Source: Spirochaetaceae bacterium
GTDB lineage: Bacteria; Spirochaetota; Spirochaetia; DSM-27196; SKKC01
Direction of reading: 5' to 3'
Assembly: GCA_003554375.1 (NCBI GenBank)
Contig: PWGF01000436.1
Location: 1 to 8,221, forward strand
DNA length: 8,221 bases
The notes beneath the pieces were generated by a model. That model saw nothing but the letters and a program-made list of their open reading frames with translations, was not told where the DNA came from and did not search any database. The translations under genes were made by a program, and so were the position numbers. This document shows positions 5,275-8,221 of the stretch, one piece after another. The number at the start of each line of letters is the position of its first letter. The first letter of the stretch is position 1.

Positions 5275-7254
5275 TTGGGTGACGAAGATCCACGAAACGA
5301 GGATGGCACAGTCGCATCGGACGGGGGGACACAGGAGTCCGGTGCTGCCCGCGGTCGCGGATCGGCCGGTTCGCGGGAAGGGGCGCAAGATCAGCCAAGC
5401 TCCGGTTCGCCGCGCGCCTCAGGTGGGGAAGGGGACGAGGGAGCTGACGACGGCGGCACGAGAGTCAAAGAGAGCTGGTTCGCCGTCGACATTCACCCGT
5501 GGGTGTTCTTCACCTCCGCCTTCCTGATCTTCGGCTCGGTCATACTCACAATCGTCTACCACGCCCACGTGGATGAGATCTTCGCCTCGCTCCAAGCAAA
5601 TGTTGCCGCCGGAGCGGGATGGTTCTTTGTCATGACGATGAACGTCGTGCTCGTTTTTATCGTCGTGGTGATGGTGGGGAGGCACGGCGATATCCGTCTC
5701 GGCGGATCGGACGCCAAGCCGGAGTTCTCCACGCTTGGTTGGTTTGCGATGCTCTTCAGCGCGGGGATGGGGATCGGACTTCTCTTCTACAGCGTAGCGG
5801 AGCCGATGTTCCACTATATCTCTTCTCCCGTGGCGGAGCCCGGTACCGCGGAGGCTGCGCGGCGCGCGATGGACCTTACCTTTCTCCACTGGGGGCTCCA
5901 TCCGTGGGCCATCTACGCTATGGTCGGGCTCGCGCTTGCGTTTTTCTCATTCAACAAGGGGCTGCCGCTCTCGATCCGGTCGGTCTTCTACCCGGTGCTG
6001 GGCGAGCGGATCCACGGAGCGATCGGCAACCTGATCGACATTCTCGCTACCGTGGCTACGCTTTTCGGAGTGGCCACTTCGCTCGGACTCGGCGTACAGC
6101 AGGTCAACGCAGGGCTCAACCACCTGTTCGGGCTCGAGCAGAGCCCGATGGTGCAGCTGGTCCTGATCGCCGGTATCACCGGGCTCGCCACGTGGTCGGT
6201 GGTCATGGGCCTGAGCGCCGGGATCCGCCGGCTCTCGGAGATCAACCTGGTGTTCGCAGCGTTGCTCTGTCTCTTCGTGCTGATCGTCGGGCCGACGATC
6301 TTCATTTTGAATGCTTTCGGTGAGAACCTCGGCCACTATATCCAGTACCTGCCACAGCTTGCCACCTGGAATGAGACGTATGAAGCAACCACTTGGCAGG
6401 AAGGGTGGACGGTCTTCTACTGGGGCTGGTGGATCGCCTGGTCGCCCTTTGTAGGCATGTTCATTGCCCGGGTATCGTACGGGCGGACGATACGTCAGTT
6501 CACCTTGGGCGTCCTCTTAGTGCCCACTCTGATCACGTTTCTCTGGTTTACGATCTTCGGGAACAGCGCGCTCCACGTGGAGCTCTTCGGCGCGGGAGGG
6601 ATCGCGCGAGTGGTACAGGACAATATTCCGGTGGCCCTGTTCGTCCTCCTCGAGCATTTCCCGTTGGATTTCGTCACCTCGCTTCTTACGGTGGTCGTGA
6701 TCGTCATGTTCTTTGTGACTTCGTCGGACTCGGGCTCCATGGTAATCGACATCATAACCGCCGGAGGGAACCCGGATCCTCCGGTGCTGCAGCGCCTCTT
6801 CTGGGCGATCACCGAAGGTGCGGTGGCCGCCGCGTTGCTTGTCGGCGGCGGGTTGGTGGCGCTCCAGACGGCGGCCATCACCACCGGCCTGCCCTTTGCG
6901 CTGGTCCTTCTGTTCATGGTGTACAGCTTGTTCCGGGGGTTGGCGCAGTACCGGGAGGCCCCCGGCTTCTCGATGCCGCCGTATTTGCACGGGCGGTTGA
7001 CCCGGACCGTCCCCAGCCGACCTCAGCCCGATGTGGTGCATGGTCACATGATTTTGACGCGGCAAACGGGCAAGGCGCGGCGGCGTCGCGCGCCGGCTCG
7101 AGGAGCAAGACCGGATGCCGGCCCGGGACCGGAGTCCGGAGGCGAGAAAGGGCTTGGGGCGCGTATCCGCCGCGCCTTTGGCGGCCGGCGCGCTTCCGAA
7201 GGCCGGCGTGCCGGTGAAGGCCGGCATGACGAGGGGGGAGGCGATCGATCATGA
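5275..7254 (+). CDS. BCCT-family betaine/choline/carnitine transporter
   Basis: A secondary transporter of the betaine-choline-carnitine (BCCT) family, importing quaternary-ammonium compounds or compatible solutes with an ion gradient. From TTG 5275 it has 659 residues and about 12 membrane helices (roughly 75-553). The glycine motif GMGIG lies at 164-168. The family signature GWTVFYWGWWIAWSPFVGMF is complete. The aromatic box known from BetP is conserved in spacing: Trp206, Trp211, Tyr214 in helix 4 and Trp385, Trp386, Trp389 in helix 8. A betaine-like substrate is therefore likely. The N-terminal ~70 residues are polar and acid-rich. The C-terminal ~105 are polar and strongly basic, ending in hexapeptide repeats. 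In BetP, an acidic N-tail and basic C-tail take part in osmosensing, so osmotic activation is plausible. The stop overlaps the ATG of the next gene (ATGA). Family call firm; exact substrate open. Confidence 0.95.
   Translation: MGDEDPRNEDGTVASDGGTQESGAARGRGSAGSREGAQDQPSSGSPRASGGEGDEGADDGGTRVKESWFAVDIHPWVFFTSAFLIFGSVILTIVYHAHVDEIFASLQANVAAGAGWFFVMTMNVVLVFIVVVMVGRHGDIRLGGSDAKPEFSTLGWFAMLFSAGMGIGLLFYSVAEPMFHYISSPVAEPGTAEAARRAMDLTFLHWGLHPWAIYAMVGLALAFFSFNKGLPLSIRSVFYPVLGERIHGAIGNLIDILATVATLFGVATSLGLGVQQVNAGLNHLFGLEQSPMVQLVLIAGITGLATWSVVMGLSAGIRRLSEINLVFAALLCLFVLIVGPTIFILNAFGENLGHYIQYLPQLATWNETYEATTWQEGWTVFYWGWWIAWSPFVGMFIARVSYGRTIRQFTLGVLLVPTLITFLWFTIFGNSALHVELFGAGGIARVVQDNIPVALFVLLEHFPLDFVTSLLTVVVIVMFFVTSSDSGSMVIDIITAGGNPDPPVLQRLFWAITEGAVAAALLVGGGLVALQTAAITTGLPFALVLLFMVYSLFRGLAQYREAPGFSMPPYLHGRLTRTVPSRPQPDVVHGHMILTRQTGKARRRRAPARGARPDAGPGPESGGEKGLGARIRRAFGGRRASEGRRAGEGRHDEGGGDRS
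7183..7236 (+). repeat. Three tandem 18-bp units in the BCCT C-terminal tail
   Basis: Three in-frame 18-base units (7183-7200, 7201-7218, 7219-7236) each begin GGCCGG and encode GRRASE, GRRAGE and GRHDEG. Around the second and third units, GAAGGCCGGC recurs at an 18-base interval (7198 and 7216). The segment is the last part of the transporter, just before its stop, and adds alternating basic and acidic charge. It may have arisen by slippage or from a GC-rich REP-like element; the second origin is speculative. Confidence 0.65.
7235..7241 (+). promoter_or_regulatory. Shine-Dalgarno of the binding-protein gene, inside the BCCT gene
   Basis: A purine tract with GGGGAGG ends nine bases before the ATG at 7251. 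It lies within the coding end of the transporter gene, so the next gene has its own ribosome entry in addition to the overlapping ATGA junction. Confidence 0.65.
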
Positions 7255-8221
7255 GGAGTTTTGGTCGAGTTCGAGCGGCGTTGGCTGCGGATCCGGCAAC
7301 GGTCACGGGTTCGGCAACCAGGCCGTTTCTCCGGTTCCTTGTCCTTGGCTGTCTCGTCGGCGTGGCAAGCATGGTGCTCGCCGCCTGCGCCGCCGAGGAA
7401 CCCGATGAAGAGATTGTCGCGCGCCGGGCGGAGCGATCCCGGCAGACCGTGACGATTGTGTATCCCGAGTGGTCGTCGGAGATTGCGAGCGCCCGCCTTT
7501 TCGAGGCGGTTTTGCGCGAGCGGCTCGGGTACCAGGTCCGGCTGGAGGCGGTTGAAGTCGAGGAGATGTGGCGTCGCGTTGCCGATGGAGAGGCGGATGC
7601 GCTGGTGGGGGCGTGGCTCCCGGTAACACACCGGCGGTATTACCGACGGTACGGCGACCGGGTGGAAGACCTTGGGCCGAACCTCGAAGGCGCCAAGATC
7701 GGGCTCGTCGTCCCTGCGGCTTTTCCGAGCTTCCGAACGGATGAGCGAGGACGGACCGGCACGCCGTTCGTGACCACAACGTTGATCCCCGAGCTTGCCG
7801 ATGATGTGGACCGGTTTGGAGGCCGTGTGATCGGAATCGAGTCGGGCGCCGGGGTGGTCCAACGCGCTCACGCCGCACTCGACGCGTACGAACTCGGTGA
7901 CGAGTACCGGATCGTGGAGTCCGACGAAGAGCGGATGCTCCAAGAGCTGGACCGCGCCTTGCGGGCCAGGCGATGGGTCGTTCTCACCGGATGGACGCCG
8001 CACTGGGCGTTCGAGCGCTACAATCTTCGGTTTCTGGACGATCCGCTCGAGGTGTTCGGCGGAGACGAATCGATCCACACGATGGTGCGCGAGGGCCTCG
8101 CCGATGAGCTGCCTGATGCGTACCGTCTGCTCGACCGGATCAAATACCGTCCTCAGGATCTCGAGCGCCTCATGCTCTGGATCCGGGAAGATGACGGGCG
8201 GGATCCGTATGCTCAAGCCGA
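7251..8221 (+). CDS. Glycine-betaine-binding lipoprotein, OpuAC/ProX-like (3' truncated)
   Basis: A solute-binding protein of the OpuAC family for glycine betaine, proline betaine or choline. 323 codons are visible and the frame is open at the right edge. The last residues (IREDDGRDPYAQA) resemble the usual C-terminal helix, so only perhaps 15-30 residues are missing. An unusually long N-terminus (~26 residues) precedes a hydrophobic core and lipobox L-A-A-C, with Cys46 lipidated. Family landmarks are VYPEWSSEIAS (Trp74), LGYQVRLEAV, VGAWLPVTHRRYY (Trp122, His127), LEGAKIGLVVP, IGIESGAG, and GWTPHWAFERYNLRFLDDP (Trp248, His251, Trp252). These aromatics fit the tryptophan cage that holds betaine in this family. 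The ATG overlaps the BCCT stop by four bases, so translation is coupled. No ABC ATPase or permease for it is in view. A ~50-residue leader is long; a start at Met41 would destroy the signal peptide, so 7251 is kept. Confidence 0.92.
   Translation, partial: MRSFGRVRAALAADPATVTGSATRPFLRFLVLGCLVGVASMVLAACAAEEPDEEIVARRAERSRQTVTIVYPEWSSEIASARLFEAVLRERLGYQVRLEAVEVEEMWRRVADGEADALVGAWLPVTHRRYYRRYGDRVEDLGPNLEGAKIGLVVPAAFPSFRTDERGRTGTPFVTTTLIPELADDVDRFGGRVIGIESGAGVVQRAHAALDAYELGDEYRIVESDEERMLQELDRALRARRWVVLTGWTPHWAFERYNLRFLDDPLEVFGGDESIHTMVREGLADELPDAYRLLDRIKYRPQDLERLMLWIREDDGRDPYAQA

Noticed and set aside
5619..6323. A 234-codon + strand frame inside the BCCT gene in another phase.
   Set aside because: It is arginine/alanine-rich out-of-frame shadow; the BCCT frame is continuous with all family motifs.
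7044..8216. A 390-codon open frame on the minus strand covering the end of the BCCT gene and the downstream region.
   Set aside because: It is the shadow of high-GC coding on the + strand. The + frame from 7251 encodes a clear lipoprotein signal and OpuAC motifs, while the minus frame shows no recognisable domain.

Overview
The window is a GC-rich bacterial segment (roughly 60% by eye) with all six recognisable genes on the + strand. Three things fit a diderm, halotolerant, carbohydrate-using bacterium: a betaine-type (BCCT) secondary transporter paired with a betaine-binding lipoprotein, a solute-binding protein anchored as a lipoprotein, and sugar/hexuronate catabolism. The form of the sensor kinase's first PAS-like domain and the lipoprotein-anchored binding protein suggest a Spirochaetota member to me. 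That placement is an impression from sequence style, not a demonstrated assignment.

Layout: (1) 1-547, the C-terminal part of a MalG-type sugar ABC transporter permease, cut by the window start. (2) 548-795, a short stretch with no convincing gene and a weak promoter at its end. (3) 796-1635, a lipoprotein alpha/beta hydrolase. (4) 1811-3493, a soluble PAS-PAS-HisKA_2-HATPase sensor histidine kinase with no response regulator in view. (5) 3494-3765, an intergenic region with a terminator-like hairpin, a second hairpin, a near-consensus sigma-70 promoter, an operator-like dyad and a strong Shine-Dalgarno. (6) 3766-5184, glucuronate isomerase UxaC. (7) 5275-7254, a BCCT-family transporter with long charged tails. 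(8) 7251 to beyond the window end, an OpuAC/ProX-like glycine-betaine-binding lipoprotein whose ATG overlaps the transporter's stop codon.

How they fit together: the permease belongs to a sugar-uptake operon that starts upstream. UxaC would isomerise D-glucuronate to D-fructuronate or D-galacturonate to D-tagaturonate, and appears to have its own regulated promoter. The last two genes form a translationally coupled pair for compatible-solute or quaternary-amine uptake. This pair is the most unusual part of the window, because BCCT carriers normally work without a binding protein and OpuAC proteins normally serve ABC importers. Whether ABC components lie just downstream cannot be seen here.
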